Part shown: positions 31,750-41,600 of the stretch, in pieces
Layout of the letters: each line of letters opens with the position of its first letter
Position numbering within the stretch: the first letter of the stretch is position 1
From: Pantoea sp. Ep11b
GTDB lineage: Bacteria; Pseudomonadota; Gammaproteobacteria; Enterobacterales; Enterobacteriaceae
Length of the DNA stretch: 64,000 bases
Direction: 5' to 3'
Assembly (NCBI RefSeq): GCF_040783975.1
Contig: NZ_CP160631.1
Span: forward strand, 2,108,001 to 2,172,000
Notes under the pieces: generated by a model
The model's database searches: none
Told to the model about the DNA's origin: nothing
What the model saw: only the letters and a program-made list of their open reading frames with translations
Program-made: the position numbers and the translations under genes

Positions 31750-33123
31750 TTATCGCGCCGCACGCGCAAGGATAACCTCGGCAGGCGACTGCTGTAACCG
31801 TCTGATGCGCCAGAGCATCATCACCGCAGCCGAGGTCAGACCGATAATAAAGCCGCACCAGAAGCCCGCAGGTCCCATGCGCGGCACCAGCCAGTCGGTC
31901 AGCGCCAGCAGGTAGCCCGCGGGCAGCCCCAGCAGCCAGTAAGCGATAAAGGTAATAAAGAAGATCGACCGCGTATCTTTATAACCGCGCAGGATGCCGC
32001 TGCCGATCACCTGTATCGAATCGGAGAACTGATAAATGGCTGCCAGCAGCATCAGCTGAGCGGCCAGCGTCACCACTTCCGGATTGTCGTTGTAGAGCAG
32101 GGCAATCTGATGGCGGAACGTCACGGTAAACAGGGCCGTCAGCGCCGCCATGCTGATCCCCACGCCCTGCGCGGTCCAGGCCGCCACCCGCGCCTGCTCG
32201 GTGGAGCCCTGGCCCAGACGATAGCCCACGCGAATGGTGGTCGCGACACCCAGCGACAGCGGCAGGACAAACATCAGCGAACTGAAGTTCAGTGCAATCT
32301 GGTGGCCCGCCACGTTCACGATACCCAGCGGTGAAACCAGCAGGGCGACGACCGCAAACAGCGTGACTTCGAAAAAGAGCGCCAGCGCCACCGGCAATCC
32401 CAGCGCGACCAGGCGGCTCAGGATCACCCGGGACGGCGGCGACCAGCGGCTCGCCATACGAATGTCGCGCATACTGCCCATCCGGCGCATCCAGAATCGC
32501 ATACAGATAAACATCACCCAGTAGACCGTGGCGGTTGCGACACCGCAGCCGACGCCACCCAGCGCAGGCATCCCGAAATGGCCATAGATAAAGATATAGT
32601 TCAGCGGGATGTTGAACATCAGCCCCAGGAAACCCAGCACCATACCGGGCTTGGTTTTCGACAGCCCTTCGCACTGATTACGCAGCACCTGAAAGAAGAG
32701 GTAACCCGGCGCACCGAACAGCAGGGCATGCAGATAGCCTTCGGCCTTCAGCGCCAGCTGCGGATCGATATCATGCATCGCCCGGATCAGATATCCGGCG
32801 TGCCACAGCAGCAGCATCGTCAGCAGGGAGACGAAAAAGGCCAGCCAGTAACCCTGGCGGATCTGTTCAGCGATGCGTTCGCGGCGGCCTGAGCCGTTGA
32901 GTTGCGCAACGGTGGGCGTCAATGCAAGCAGAAGACCATGACCAAACAGGATGGCCGGGAGCCAGACAGAGGTGCCGACAGCAACGGCGGCCATATCCGT
33001 GGCGCTGACTGCGCCGGCCATAATGGTATCCACAAAGCCCATCGCGGTCTGAGCCACCTGAGCCAGGATGACAGGAATCGCAAGGGCCAGCAATTGACGC
33101 GCTTCTGTTAAATACTTCTGCAC
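31750..33123 (-). CDS. mdtK: MATE multidrug efflux pump MdtK (NorM), GTG start
   Basis: Na+ or H+-coupled MATE exporter with 12 membrane helices, 457 residues as in E. coli. The start is GTG 33123 ((M)[21 protein letters not shown]); a much longer in-frame extension upstream overlaps the divergent ribE gene and is discarded. Conserved blocks: [49 protein letters not shown] perfect 22-base dyad (31719-31740, arms TGCGGGCCAGT) follows the stop by 9 bases but lacks a T run. Confidence 0.95.
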   Translation of the reverse strand: MQKYLTEARQLLALAIPVILAQVAQTAMGFVDTIMAGAVSATDMAAVAVGTSVWLPAILFGHGLLLALTPTVAQLNGSGRRERIAEQIRQGYWLAFFVSLLTMLLLWHAGYLIRAMHDIDPQLALKAEGYLHALLFGAPGYLFFQVLRNQCEGLSKTKPGMVLGFLGLMFNIPLNYIFIYGHFGMPALGGVGCGVATATVYWVMFICMRFWMRRMGSMRDIRMASRWSPPSRVILSRLVALGLPVALALFFEVTLFAVVALLVSPLGIVNVAGHQIALNFSSLMFVLPLSLGVATTIRVGYRLGQGSTEQARVAAWTAQGVGISMAALTALFTVTFRHQIALLYNDNPEVVTLAAQLMLLAAIYQFSDSIQVIGSGILRGYKDTRSIFFITFIAYWLLGLPAGYLLALTDWLVPRMGPAGFWCGFIIGLTSAAVMMLWRIRRLQQSPAEVILARAAR

Positions 33124-33328
33124 GTTTACACCTGACGAGTTAAATAAAGTAAAAAGGGCAGAGATGCCCGGAGAATTGCGCGAGTAAGTGTAACTGGCGC
33201 AACCGTATTCGCCAATCTTTGTCACAGGATGCGTTTTCTCCCCGGTGAGGGCGGGTGCACACGGGCTGAAATCTAACAGCGGAGCTGAGCTGTGATAAAC
33301 TGGCCCAAACTTCGCAGAGGCAAAGACT

Positions 33329-33988
33329 ATGTTTACCGGTATTGTACAGGGCACCGCTGAAATTGTGTCCATTGAAGAGAAAGAGCTGTTTCGTACCCAT
33401 ACTGTCCGCCTGCCGGAAGAACTCCTGCCGGGGCTGGCGCTGGGCGCCTCCGTGGCGCATAACGGCTGTTGCCTGACCGTGACGGCCATCGATGGCGACC
33501 TTGTCAGTTTCGATCTGATTAAAGAGACGCTGCGGGTCACTAACCTTGGCGATCTGCGTCAGGGCGACGTGGTCAACATTGAGCGTGCCGCGAAGTTCGG
33601 TGATGAAATCGGCGGCCATCTGATGTCGGGTCATATTATGACCACGGCTGAAATCTGCAAGATTATTCAGTCAGAACATAACCGCGAAGTCTGGTTTAAA
33701 ATCCAGGATCCGCTGCAGATGAAATATATCCTGCACAAAGGGTTTGTCGGCATTGATGGCATCAGCCTGACGGTCGGCGACGTCACCAGAACCAGATTCT
33801 GTGTTTATCTGATCCCGGAAACGCTGGAACGCACCACGCTGGGCGCGAAAACCTTTGGTCAGCGGGTGAATATTGAGATCGATCCGCACACCCAGGCGAT
33901 AGTGGAGACCGTTGAGCGCGTCTTAGCCCAGCGCGATGCCGAAGCGGCGATGAAAGTGCTGACCGGCCAGCCTGCCGACGAGAGCTGA
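33329..33988 (+). CDS. ribE: Riboflavin synthase alpha subunit
   Basis: 219-residue riboflavin synthase (E. coli RibC/RibE, ~213) that dismutates two 6,7-dimethyl-8-ribityllumazines. Two lumazine-binding repeats are visible: [12 protein letters not shown] with [10 protein letters not shown], and HIMTTAEI with [12 protein letters not shown]. It is divergent from mdtK as in E. coli. No FMN riboswitch-like leader is seen; in enterics that sits at ribB. Confidence 0.96.
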   Translation: MFTGIVQGTAEIVSIEEKELFRTHTVRLPEELLPGLALGASVAHNGCCLTVTAIDGDLVSFDLIKETLRVTNLGDLRQGDVVNIERAAKFGDEIGGHLMSGHIMTTAEICKIIQSEHNREVWFKIQDPLQMKYILHKGFVGIDGISLTVGDVTRTRFCVYLIPETLERTTLGAKTFGQRVNIEIDPHTQAIVETVERVLAQRDAEAAMKVLTGQPADES

Positions 33989-34154
33989 TCGAAGGCGCGT
34001 CAGCGCCTCAAGAGCGGGTGAGGCGATCAGACCCACAGCAGCAGATACTGGCCCGCGCGATGACGCCCCTCATCCCTGAGGTAAGGCCATCGCCGGGCCC
34101 GTTTCCTCTTGTGATCCTGCTGCCTGCGGCTGCGGTAAGCGTCAGCCGCGTTGA
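33989..34154. other. Convergent gap ribE-cfa
   Basis: 166 bases with a small AGGCGC-GTCA-GCGCCT hairpin just after ribE but no T run. A 65-codon frame at 34018-34215 runs antisense into cfa and is not called. Confidence 0.4.
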
Positions 34155-35303
34155 CTACCGCGCGACCCGCAATCCCCCCTCCACGCCGCGACTGAAGACG
34201 ATCTGCCACAGCTGAATATCACGCGCCCGGAAGGCACCGGCACAGGCGTTAAGATAGTAGGTGAACATCCGTTTAAACCGTTCACCGTAGCTGTCGGCCA
34301 GCTCCGGCCAGGCCTGCAAAAAACGCTCATGCCAGGCCATCAGGGTTCTATCATAATCGGCCCCGAAGTTGTGCCAGTCTTCCAGAATGAAATGGGGTTC
34401 GCTGGCCTCAGCAACGTGACGCACCGAAGGCAGGCAGCCGTTGGGGAAAATATATTTGTCGATCCAGGGATCGACGCGCATATCTGTTTTGATCGCGCCG
34501 ATGGTGTGCAGCAGAAAAAGCCCGTCCGGTTTCAGATTGCGATCGACCACATCAAAGTAGGTGGCGTAGTTTTTCGGGCCGACATGCTCGAACATCCCCA
34601 CCGACACGATGCGGTCAAACTGCGCGTTGAGATCGCGATAATCCTGCAACAGAATCGTGACGTCTAAGCCATTACAGCGCTGCTGCGCCAGCTTCTGCTG
34701 TTCGGCGGAGATGGTCACGCCCTGCACGCTGACGCCATAGTGCCGTGCGGCAAACGCCGCCAGCCCGCCCCAGCCACAGCCGATATCCAGCAGCGACATC
34801 CCCGGTTTCAGCGCCAGCTTACGGCAGATCATATCCAGCTTGGCCTCCTGAGCGGCCGCCAGCGTTGTGGCCTCTTTCCAGTAGCCGCAGGAGTATTGCA
34901 TATAGGGGTCGAGCATCAGGGAGAAGAGATCGTTACCCAGGTCGTAATGCTCTTTACCGACAATCCAGGCCCGTTTTTTAGACTGCAGATTGGTTAAACG
35001 TGCGGCGGCAATGCGCAGCGTGTCTTTGAAGTGGTGCGGAAGCTGCTGATCCAGCCTGTGTTTAAGCACGCGATGGAAGAACATATCCAGCCGATCGCAC
35101 CCCCACCAGCCATCCATATAGCTCTCACCGAGCCCGAGTGACCCCTCCTGCAGGACACGCTTAAAGAATCCGGGATGCGTGACCTGGATATCCCAGGGGC
35201 GTGAACCATTAATTTCGATATCCGCTTTTTCCAGCAGCTCGTGAATGATGCGATACCAGGGATTCTCTTCCGGGCTTACTGCTTCTGCATAAGATGAACT
35301 CAT
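34155..35303 (-). CDS. cfa: Cyclopropane-fatty-acyl-phospholipid synthase
   Basis: 382 residues, E. coli length. It transfers a methylene from S-adenosylmethionine to cis double bonds of membrane phospholipids at entry into stationary phase, raising acid tolerance. The SAM motif LLDIGCGWGG lies at 171-180; active-site elements include CGYW (139-142), EHVGP and the C-terminal YYLNACAGAFR. Start at MSSSYAEA; 29 earlier in-frame codons lack homology. It has a long leader from the promoter near 35546-35574. Confidence 0.97.
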   Translation of the reverse strand: MSSSYAEAVSPEENPWYRIIHELLEKADIEINGSRPWDIQVTHPGFFKRVLQEGSLGLGESYMDGWWGCDRLDMFFHRVLKHRLDQQLPHHFKDTLRIAAARLTNLQSKKRAWIVGKEHYDLGNDLFSLMLDPYMQYSCGYWKEATTLAAAQEAKLDMICRKLALKPGMSLLDIGCGWGGLAAFAARHYGVSVQGVTISAEQQKLAQQRCNGLDVTILLQDYRDLNAQFDRIVSVGMFEHVGPKNYATYFDVVDRNLKPDGLFLLHTIGAIKTDMRVDPWIDKYIFPNGCLPSVRHVAEASEPHFILEDWHNFGADYDRTLMAWHERFLQAWPELADSYGERFKRMFTYYLNACAGAFRARDIQLWQIVFSRGVEGGLRVAR

Positions 35304-35612
35304 AGCTTTTCCACCACCTGTCCAGTCTGAGCCTGCACAAAGAGTAGCCAATTTGTCAGGCATTGAGAAACGCAACGGATGACTCCGCACACCGATTATC
35401 TGTGTGGTACAGAGGACTGGAGTAGCCTGTGACAGGGCGGAAAAGGTAAGAATAACGCGTGCAGATACCGTCCCGGCAACAGGCTGCCAATCAAGTTACT
35501 ACGTTATTATCTTTTTGATTTGTCGAAGATTATTTGACCCGGATGAGTATATTCTCACGCGGGTCAATGTTCAATGGCTTATTGTCAGCAGGCTAACTAA
35601 AAAGCCTGTGCG
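35304..35612 (-). promoter_or_regulatory. cfa upstream region: distal promoter and 5' leader
   Basis: Minus strand: -35 TTGAAC (35569-35574), 17 bases, -10 TATACT (35546-35551), start near 35539, giving a leader of roughly 235 nt. E. coli cfa likewise has a distal sigma70 promoter with a ~210-nt leader targeted by sRNAs such as RydC. A dyad over the -10 is listed separately. No gene is seen here. Confidence 0.65.
35535..35566. repeat. Inverted repeat over the cfa distal promoter -10
   Basis: Arms TGACCCGGATGAG and CTCACGCGGGTCA are complementary at 11 of 13 positions with a 6-base centre TATATT. The centre lies beside the -10 hexamer, so it could be a repressor operator or an RNA/DNA hairpin. 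No regulator known to me matches. Confidence 0.55.
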
Positions 35613-36815
35613 TTACTGATTATCCTGGCAGGCAGGCTGAGAGGAGGCAACAACCGTTTGTGCGCTTGCGGCACGCTGCATGATGTAACCGATTAGCGCG
35701 AGCAGAATCGTTACCGTCATGATCAGGGTGGTGGTAAACAGAGGCTGGGTTAATCCGGCCGACACGGCCAGGCTGGCGACGAAGCAGAGTCCCAGCTGCA
35801 GCGTATTCTGTAGCGCGGCCGCTTTCCCGGTCGCGTGCGGGAACGGCATCAGCGCGCTGGCGACCACAATCGGATAGATCGCGCCATTTGCCAGCGCCAT
35901 GCCGCAGAATGGCACCATCAGACCGGCCAGGGTGCTGCTGCCTGAAAGCGCCACGGCGAACAGCGCCAGAATGCTCAGGCTGTAAATCCCCAGCAGCGCG
36001 GGCAGGATCTGTGCGCCATTAAAACGGTTAAGCAGGGCACGACAGCCAAATCCGCCAATCAGGAAGGCGAGCGTCTGCGGCACATAGCTCAGACCGATAT
36101 CGGCGGGTGAAAGGCCCAGATCCGCCAGGATAAAGGGGGAACCGGTCAGCCACGCGAAAAAGCTGGCAGAGCAGGCAGAGTAGATCAGCACATTGCCGCT
36201 GTAGATACGTGATTTCAGCAACGTAAAGAAGCCGGGCTGCGATCCTTTCTCCGCCGCCACCTTGCGCACGGCGGGCAGACGCAGGGTCACGAGGATGAGC
36301 GCCACCGCAATCAGCGTCAGCACCAGGAAAATTGAACGCCAGTGGAAGTGACCGATCAGCCAGGCGCCCAGCAACGGAGCCAGCGCCGGTGAGAGGGCGA
36401 CCAGCGGCATGATGGTGGCGAAAACTTTGCTGGCGCGTGCGGCAGGATAGCGGTCCACCACCAGCGCCTGCCAGCTTACGGCAGCGGCACAGACGCCAAT
36501 TGCCTGAACAAATCGCAGTGTCAGCATCAGGGAAATGTCGCTGACCCACAGCATCCCGGCGCAGCCGACTGCAAACAGCGTCAGACCGGCCAGCAGTACC
36601 GGCTTGCGGCCAATCCGGTCCGACAGCGGCCCCCAGAAGAGCTGGCCACAGGCGAAGCCCGCCAGAAAGAGACTCATACTGGCGCTGATCAGGCCGGGCG
36701 AGGTGTTAAAGCTCTGCTGCATCGCACCGAAGGCGGGCAGGTACATATCCGTAGCCAGAAAGCCCAGCATACTCAGCAGGGCAAGATAGGGCATAAATCC
36801 TTTATTCGATAACAT
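35613..36815 (-). CDS. punC: MFS purine nucleoside importer PunC (YdhC)
   Basis: 400-residue Bcr/CflA-type major facilitator with 12 predicted membrane helices; motif A is [16 protein letters not shown] (about 62-77) and the N-terminal [13 protein letters not shown] carries the family Asp. E. coli PunC imports adenosine and other purine nucleosides under PunR control. It is divergent from punR with a 107-base gap, as in E. coli, which supports the assignment over generic drug efflux. Confidence 0.86.
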   Translation of the reverse strand: MLSNKGFMPYLALLSMLGFLATDMYLPAFGAMQQSFNTSPGLISASMSLFLAGFACGQLFWGPLSDRIGRKPVLLAGLTLFAVGCAGMLWVSDISLMLTLRFVQAIGVCAAAVSWQALVVDRYPAARASKVFATIMPLVALSPALAPLLGAWLIGHFHWRSIFLVLTLIAVALILVTLRLPAVRKVAAEKGSQPGFFTLLKSRIYSGNVLIYSACSASFFAWLTGSPFILADLGLSPADIGLSYVPQTLAFLIGGFGCRALLNRFNGAQILPALLGIYSLSILALFAVALSGSSTLAGLMVPFCGMALANGAIYPIVVASALMPFPHATGKAAALQNTLQLGLCFVASLAVSAGLTQPLFTTTLIMTVTILLALIGYIMQRAASAQTVVASSQPACQDNQ

Positions 36816-36871
36816 CTGATTCTCATTTTTGCAGAATGAACGCGGCAGAGTGTAAAAGGTGCGTTTGCCGC

Positions 36872-36885
36872 TGTGAAACGCTAAT
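36872..36885 (+). promoter_or_regulatory. Cra-like site between punC and punR
   Basis: TGTGAAACGCTAAT matches the Cra consensus at 13 of 14 positions (first position off). It sits in the 107-base divergent gap. No Cra control of punC/punR is known to me, so this may be chance. Confidence 0.3.
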
Positions 36886-36922
36886 ATTTGCCGATTGCTG
36901 TTAAAAATTTTGAAGGCAGATT

Positions 36923-37828
36923 ATGTGGTCGGAATATGCATTAGAGGTGGTTGACGCGGTGGCCCGCGGCGGCAGCTTCAGCGCAGCAGCACAGGAGCTA
37001 CATCGGGTGCCCTCTGCCATCAGCTACACCGTGCGTCAGCTTGAGACCTGGCTGGCGGTCCCGCTGTTCGAACGTCAGCATCGGGAAGTGGTGCTGACCC
37101 CGGCAGGCGAACATTTTGTGCGGGAAGGGCGCAGCGTTATCAAAAAAATGCTCGCTACCCGCCGACAGTGTCAGCAGCTGGCGAATGGCTGGCGTGGTCA
37201 GCTGAGCATCGCCGTCGATCGCATCGCTAAACCGCAGCGTACCCGACAGCTGGTCAAAGATTTCTATCGCCACTTCCCGGATATGGAGCTGAGCATCAGT
37301 TATGAAGTGTTCAATGGCGTCTGGGATGCGCTGGCCGATGGGCGGGTGGAGATCGCGATTGGCGCCACTCAGGCGATTCCGGTAGGCGGGCGTTTTGCCT
37401 TTCGCGATATGGGCACCCTGAACTGGCGCTGCGTGGTCGCGCCCGATCATCCCCTGACGCAGGCGAGCCAGATAGATGATGACACGCTGCGCAGCTGGCC
37501 GTCGCTGGTGCTGGAAGATACCTCGCGGGCGCTGCCGCGCCGGATGACGTGGACGCTGGACAATCAGCGCAGGCTGGTGGTGCCGGAGTGGCAGACCGGG
37601 CTGGAGTGTGTGCAGGCGGGATTGTGTGTGGCGATGGTGCCCGGCCATCTGGCCAGACCGCTGCTCGACAGTGGCGATCTGGCCGAGCTGACGCTGCCGG
37701 TTCCGTTTCCGGACAGTCCGTGCTGCGTCAGCTGGGCAGAAGATCGTGCATCACCGGCGACAGGCTGGTTGCTCAGCTATCTGGGTGATGCGCAGACGCT
37801 TAATCAGGAGTGGTTAAGCGAGGATTAA
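36923..37828 (+). CDS. punR: LysR-type regulator PunR (YdhB)
   Basis: 301-residue LysR regulator with N-terminal winged HTH (about 1-60, [30 protein letters not shown]) and a C-terminal periplasmic-binding-like effector domain (about 90-290). E. coli PunR activates the divergent punC in response to purine nucleosides. The 3' end overlaps the 3' end of purR by 4 bases (convergent). Confidence 0.88.
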   Translation: MWSEYALEVVDAVARGGSFSAAAQELHRVPSAISYTVRQLETWLAVPLFERQHREVVLTPAGEHFVREGRSVIKKMLATRRQCQQLANGWRGQLSIAVDRIAKPQRTRQLVKDFYRHFPDMELSISYEVFNGVWDALADGRVEIAIGATQAIPVGGRFAFRDMGTLNWRCVVAPDHPLTQASQIDDDTLRSWPSLVLEDTSRALPRRMTWTLDNQRRLVVPEWQTGLECVQAGLCVAMVPGHLARPLLDSGDLAELTLPVPFPDSPCCVSWAEDRASPATGWLLSYLGDAQTLNQEWLSED

Positions 37829-38850
37829 CGCCGGTAGTCGCGGAACGGGCCATCGGCGACGGAACGACGTTCGATCAGCGTCGGGTGAACCTCGATGGTC
37901 TGCGACACTTCACGCTTGCTGGTAATGCGGTCCAGCAGCATATCCAGCGCCTTTTCGCCCAGCTGGGCTTTCGGCTGATGGACGGTAGTCAGGGCTGGCG
38001 CGAAATAGCGCGCGTTGCGCACATTGTCATACCCGATCACCGAAATATCCTGAGGAACGCGTAATCCCATCTCGTCGGCGGCGCAAATCGCCCCCATTGC
38101 CATGATGTCACCGCCACAGAATACCGCCGTAGGGCGCTGCTTCTGCGACAGAATCTGCTGCATGGCCTGATAGCCAGACTCCGGCTCGAAGTCGCCCTGA
38201 ACGATCCACTCGGCGCGCGGCTGGATATTTGCCTCTTCCAGCGCCTTCAGGAAACCGGCATGACGGCCACCCCCGGTATTGCGCTCCATCTGGCCGGGAA
38301 TGGCGCCAATATCACGGTGCCCGCGCTCAATCAGATAGCGGCCGGCCAGATAACCGCCCTGGAAGGCGTTGTCCAGCACTGTGTCAGTGAAGTCGGCGCG
38401 GGATTCGCCCCAGTCCATCACCACCATCGGGATGTTGCGATTCTCTTCAAGCATCTGCAGCAGGTCGTCCGGGTATTCGGAGCACATCACCAGCAGGCCA
38501 TCCACGCGCTTCTGCGCCATCATGCTGAGATAGGCGCGCTGCTTTTGCAGATCGTTGTGGGCATTCCCCAGGATCAGCGTATAGCCCTTATCGAAGCAGT
38601 GATTCTCGACGGCTTCGATAATTTCAGCGAAGTAGGGCGCTTCGCTGGAGGTGGCCAGCAGCCCCAGCGTGCGGGTGTGGTTCACTTTCAGGCTGCGTGC
38701 CACGGCGCTCGGTGAGTAGTGCAGTTCCTTGATCGCCTGCCAGACCGCTTCGCGCGTCTCTTCAGCGACAAAGCGGGTTTTATTAATGACGTGCGAAACG
38801 GTGGTCGTGGAGACGCCAGCGCGTTTTGCCACATCTTTTATTGTTGCCAT
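37825..38850 (-). CDS. purR: Purine repressor PurR
   Basis: 341-residue LacI-family repressor, E. coli length. [28 protein letters not shown] and hinge helix [10 protein letters not shown], then the ligand-binding domain for hypoxanthine/guanine corepressors. Start at MATIKD (38850); a long upstream in-frame extension contains the operator and is rejected. A PurR-like box lies 45-60 bases upstream (38895-38910), consistent with the known autoregulation. Confidence 0.97.
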   Translation of the reverse strand: MATIKDVAKRAGVSTTTVSHVINKTRFVAEETREAVWQAIKELHYSPSAVARSLKVNHTRTLGLLATSSEAPYFAEIIEAVENHCFDKGYTLILGNAHNDLQKQRAYLSMMAQKRVDGLLVMCSEYPDDLLQMLEENRNIPMVVMDWGESRADFTDTVLDNAFQGGYLAGRYLIERGHRDIGAIPGQMERNTGGGRHAGFLKALEEANIQPRAEWIVQGDFEPESGYQAMQQILSQKQRPTAVFCGGDIMAMGAICAADEMGLRVPQDISVIGYDNVRNARYFAPALTTVHQPKAQLGEKALDMLLDRITSKREVSQTIEVHPTLIERRSVADGPFRDYRR

Positions 38851-38894
38851 GTAAATCAGACTCCGGTGCTTATCTAACTCTCTGATAAGCGTAG

Positions 38895-38910
38895 TGTTAA
38901 ACGTTTGCGT
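38895..38910 (-). promoter_or_regulatory. PurR-like operator upstream of purR
   Basis: Minus strand ACGCAAACGTTTAACA: the core GCAAACGTTT is perfect and 2 of the outer consensus positions are off. It is located for autorepression of purR. Confidence 0.65.
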
Positions 38911-39132
38911 CTGCTCAGGGTTTTTTTCGCAAAAATGCAGCGTTGCTGGCCGGTAATCTGACCGCGGGCGACGGAAATCACGCCTGAAAAAAGGTGCAAA
39001 CGGAATCAGCGTTGCGCGCGTTGCGCAACAAAGGCGGGATTCTAACAAGGCTGGACGGATAACACGAGATTTTTACCGGGTCGTGTGGGAAAATGAAATA
39101 ACCCTGTGAACTGTGTGACTAAGGAGCAAGCC

Positions 39133-39222
39133 GTGAGTACCGACCTCAAACTGGCATTAATGACCACCGTTGGCTGTCTGCTGATGATTGTGGCCTTTAG
39201 TTTTACCGCCATTCTGCACTGA
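39133..39222 (+). CDS. ynhF: Small membrane protein YnhF (29 aa)
   Basis: 29-codon gene MSTDLKLALMTTVGCLLMIVAFSFTAILH, one membrane helix, matching E. coli YnhF in length, the MSTDLK start, the TAxLH end and its place beside purR. The start is GTG with a strong AAGGAG six bases before it. The function is unknown; the E. coli peptide is a stress-associated inner-membrane protein that keeps its formyl-Met. A terminator begins within 4 bases of the stop. Confidence 0.9.
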   Translation: MSTDLKLALMTTVGCLLMIVAFSFTAILH

Positions 39223-39225
39223 TAA

Positions 39226-39254
39226 AAAAAGCCGGGATTTTCCCGGCTTTTTTT
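39226..39254. terminator. Bidirectional terminator ynhF / mepH
   Basis: AAAAAGCCGGGA-TTT-TCCCGGCTTTTT with T runs on both strands, shared by the convergent ynhF and mepH. Confidence 0.9.
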
Positions 39255-39270
39255 CTGACTCTGCTGCTGT

Positions 39271-40068
39271 TCAGCGGATCGTTTTCGGCGTCATCACCCG
39301 GCGGGCGCCGATGTAGTGGCGCTGCCAGTAATCTTCCCCTAATGCGCTGATCTGGATATCTTTGCCGGTGCGGGGCGATTGAATAAACTTGCCGTCACCC
39401 AGGTAAACTCCGACATGATCGGCGGTGCCGCGGCCATTGATGCGGAAGAAGACCAGATCGCCTTTCTCCAGCGACTCACGCTTGATCGGCGCGGCGTCAC
39501 GCAGGTGGTACATCTCATTGGCGGTACGCGGGATCTTAAACTTCACCAGATCCTTATAGGCGTACCAGACCAGACCGCTGCAGTCGAAACCGGTGTGCGG
39601 AGACGTTCCGCCCCACTGATAGGGTTTTCCCAGCTGACCCATCAGCTTGGTCATCGCCGTTTCACGCGCCTTCTGGTAACGCTGGCGGTGAGATTTGCTC
39701 ATTTTAATGGTGCCGGTTTCGCGGGTATCCGCGTCGGCGGTTTTCAGCGCACGCTGATGACCATAGCGTTTCTTTTCGTGATTCTTGCTGATGCGGGCGG
39801 TTTTAAGCGAGGTCTTCTTAGCGGGTGTCTGTGTCGCGGTGAGTTCAGCTTTTTTCTGTTTTTTAGTTTTGAGTTTCTGAACAGGCGTGACACGCGGTTT
39901 TTTCGTGACCGTTTTGACCGGGCGGCGCTTACGACGCTCATCGTCGCGCGCACTCTTTTTCTCTGCTTTATGCGAACTGACGTTCACCGGCGTGTGAGGC
40001 GACGCGGCGGCGGTGTTGAAAAACAGTTGCGCAAAGGCCAGCATGAAAAGCGTAATGATTAAACGCAT
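39271..40068 (-). CDS. mepH: Murein DD-endopeptidase MepH (YdhO), NlpC/P60
   Basis: 265 residues: signal peptide (about 1-22), a long Lys/Arg/Thr-rich linker (about 33-115), and a C-terminal NlpC/P60 domain with Cys163 (GFDCSGLVWYAYKDL) and His218 (ADHVGVYLG). It cleaves D-Ala-mDAP cross-links to let new glycan strands in. Start MRLIITLFML is chosen because it gives a proper signal peptide; 29 upstream codons do not. In E. coli sodB and ydhP separate it from ynhF; here they are absent. Confidence 0.93.
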   Translation of the reverse strand: MRLIITLFMLAFAQLFFNTAAASPHTPVNVSSHKAEKKSARDDERRKRRPVKTVTKKPRVTPVQKLKTKKQKKAELTATQTPAKKTSLKTARISKNHEKKRYGHQRALKTADADTRETGTIKMSKSHRQRYQKARETAMTKLMGQLGKPYQWGGTSPHTGFDCSGLVWYAYKDLVKFKIPRTANEMYHLRDAAPIKRESLEKGDLVFFRINGRGTADHVGVYLGDGKFIQSPRTGKDIQISALGEDYWQRHYIGARRVMTPKTIR

Positions 40069-40436
40069 AGTCCGTAAGTAAGTTAAGTTGTCATGGCCAC
40101 TACGCACCGTGACAAAGTTGAGATTAATCTGATCGAGGATCAGCGCCCAGGCCATTCTAGTCCAGTTCTTTTAAAAACAGTAAGGTCTTTTATTATTAAT
40201 CTTTGTAACCGCTGAAATTGCGCTGAAAATGAACATTTTCAGCATCTTATATCAGCAAATTTATTACGAATTATTAATCTGTTACCCGCTGTTAATCATC
40301 AGGAAACGTAACGCATTGCGGCATAACTTAACCATGATGGCTATTCAGGCGGGCAGCAGGCAAAATCTCGTTTTCAGTCACGCTGTGAAGTCGCTACAAT
40401 AAACAAACACGAAGTCGCGAATTAAGGAAGGCAATT
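40069..40436. promoter_or_regulatory. mepH-grxD divergent regulatory region
   Basis: 368 A/T-rich bases without a gene. It holds a 22-base palindrome (40222-40243) and a candidate grxD -10 TACAAT (40395-40400) with a weak -35. The grxD ribosome site AAGGAAGG precedes its ATG. Confidence 0.55.
40222..40243. repeat. Perfect 10-2-10 palindrome between mepH and grxD
   Basis: Arms GCTGAAAATG and CATTTTCAGC with centre AA. A partial copy, GCTGAAATTG, precedes it at 40211-40220. It is likely an operator or a hairpin; no known enteric regulator motif that I recognise fits. Confidence 0.7.
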
Positions 40437-40769
40437 ATGAGTACTGTAGAAAAAATTCAGCGCCAGATCGCAGAAAATCCGATCCTGCTGTACATGAAAG
40501 GTTCCCCGAAACTGCCAAGCTGCGGTTTCTCTGCGCAGGCGGTGCAGGCGCTGTCAGCCTGTGGTGAGCGTTTTGCTTACGTGGATATTCTGCAGAACCC
40601 GGACATTCGTGCCGAGCTGCCGAAATACGCTAACTGGCCAACCTTCCCGCAGCTCTGGGTGGATGGCGAACTGGTCGGCGGATGCGACATCATTGTTGAG
40701 ATGCTGCAGCGCGGTGAACTGCAGTCGCTGATCAAAGAGACCGCAGAAAAATTTAAAGAAGCAGAATAA
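40437..40769 (+). CDS. grxD: Monothiol glutaredoxin GrxD (Grx4)
   Basis: 110-residue monothiol glutaredoxin with the CGFS active site (Cys29). With glutathione it binds a 2Fe-2S cluster, works with BolA/YfcB partners and feeds Fe-S trafficking. Motifs KGSPKLPSCGFSAQAVQAL, WPTFPQLWVDGELVGGCDI are intact. It is convergent with rnt over a shared terminator. Confidence 0.97.
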   Translation: MSTVEKIQRQIAENPILLYMKGSPKLPSCGFSAQAVQALSACGERFAYVDILQNPDIRAELPKYANWPTFPQLWVDGELVGGCDIIVEMLQRGELQSLIKETAEKFKEAE

Positions 40770-40771
40770 AG

Positions 40772-40799
40772 AAAAGGCCGACATCACGTCGGCCTTTTT
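40772..40799. terminator. Bidirectional terminator grxD / rnt
   Basis: AAAAGGCCGAC-ATCAC-GTCGGCCTTTTT between the convergent genes, T-rich on both strands. Confidence 0.88.
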
Positions 40800-40811
40800 C
40801 ATTGTGCAGGA

Positions 40812-41480
40812 TTACGCAGATTCTCCGGCGTCAGCAGCCTCACCGGCAAAGGGCAGAGGCCAGCCACCCAGGCGTTTCCAGCGGTTAACCAGCTCGCAGA
40901 ACAGAGTCGCCGTCTGCTGAGTGTCATAGAGCGCGGAGTGCGCCTGCGTACTGTCAAACTCCATCCCCGCCGCAATACAAGCTTTCGCCAGCACGGTCTG
41001 ACCCAGCACCAGTCCACTCAGGGCTGCGGTGTCAAAGGTGGCGAACGGATGAAATGGATTGCGCTTCAGGCTGGCGCGTTCAGCTGCGGCGGACATAAAG
41101 TTCAGGTCAAACGTGGCGTTGTGCGCCACCATAATGGCGCGGTTACAGCCGCTGTCCTTAATGCCTTTGCGGACCATTTTGAAGATCGCGTGCAGCGCTT
41201 CATACTCGCTGACCGCGCCCCGCAGGGGATTGCTGGGGTCAATACCGGTAAAGGCCAGGGCCTCAGGATGCAGCAGCGATCCGGCAAAGGGTTCGACGTT
41301 GAAATGCAGCGTCTGATCAATCTCAATCCACCCCTCTTCATCCATTTTCAGCGTGATAGCGGCAATTTCCAGTAACGCATCGGTCTGCGCATTGAAACCC
41401 GCGGTTTCGACGTCGATCACCACCGGGTAGAAGCCACGGAAACGTTGATTGAGTGCATTAGGGGAATTCGATTCAGACAT
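40812..41480 (-). CDS. rnt: Ribonuclease T
   Basis: 222-residue DEDDh 3'-5' exoribonuclease that trims tRNA ends and matures 5S and 23S rRNA. Exo I Asp23/Glu25 (VIDVETAGF), Exo II around [11 protein letters not shown] and Exo [17 protein letters not shown] are present. It is slightly longer than E. coli (215), with a variable C-terminal tail. It follows gloA's 5' side direction on the minus strand but has its own 120-base gap. Confidence 0.97.
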   Translation of the reverse strand: MSESNSPNALNQRFRGFYPVVIDVETAGFNAQTDALLEIAAITLKMDEEGWIEIDQTLHFNVEPFAGSLLHPEALAFTGIDPSNPLRGAVSEYEALHAIFKMVRKGIKDSGCNRAIMVAHNATFDLNFMSAAAERASLKRNPFHPFATFDTAALSGLVLGQTVLAKACIAAGMEFDSTQAHSALYDTQQTATLFCELVNRWKRLGGWPLPFAGEAADAGESA

Positions 41481-41600
41481 CAGGATCTCGCTGCAGAAAA
41501 AGGGCAGCGCGCATTATGGCAAAAAACGGGGCCGGGTGCAGCAGATGAAGCGCAGAGAAGGGGATTCAGCCCGCCCGGACGGGCAGGCTGACAGGCAGGT

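Noticed and set aside
34018..34215. 65-codon frame between ribE and cfa
   Set aside because: Runs into the cfa 3' end antisense; Pro/Arg-rich with no initiation signal.
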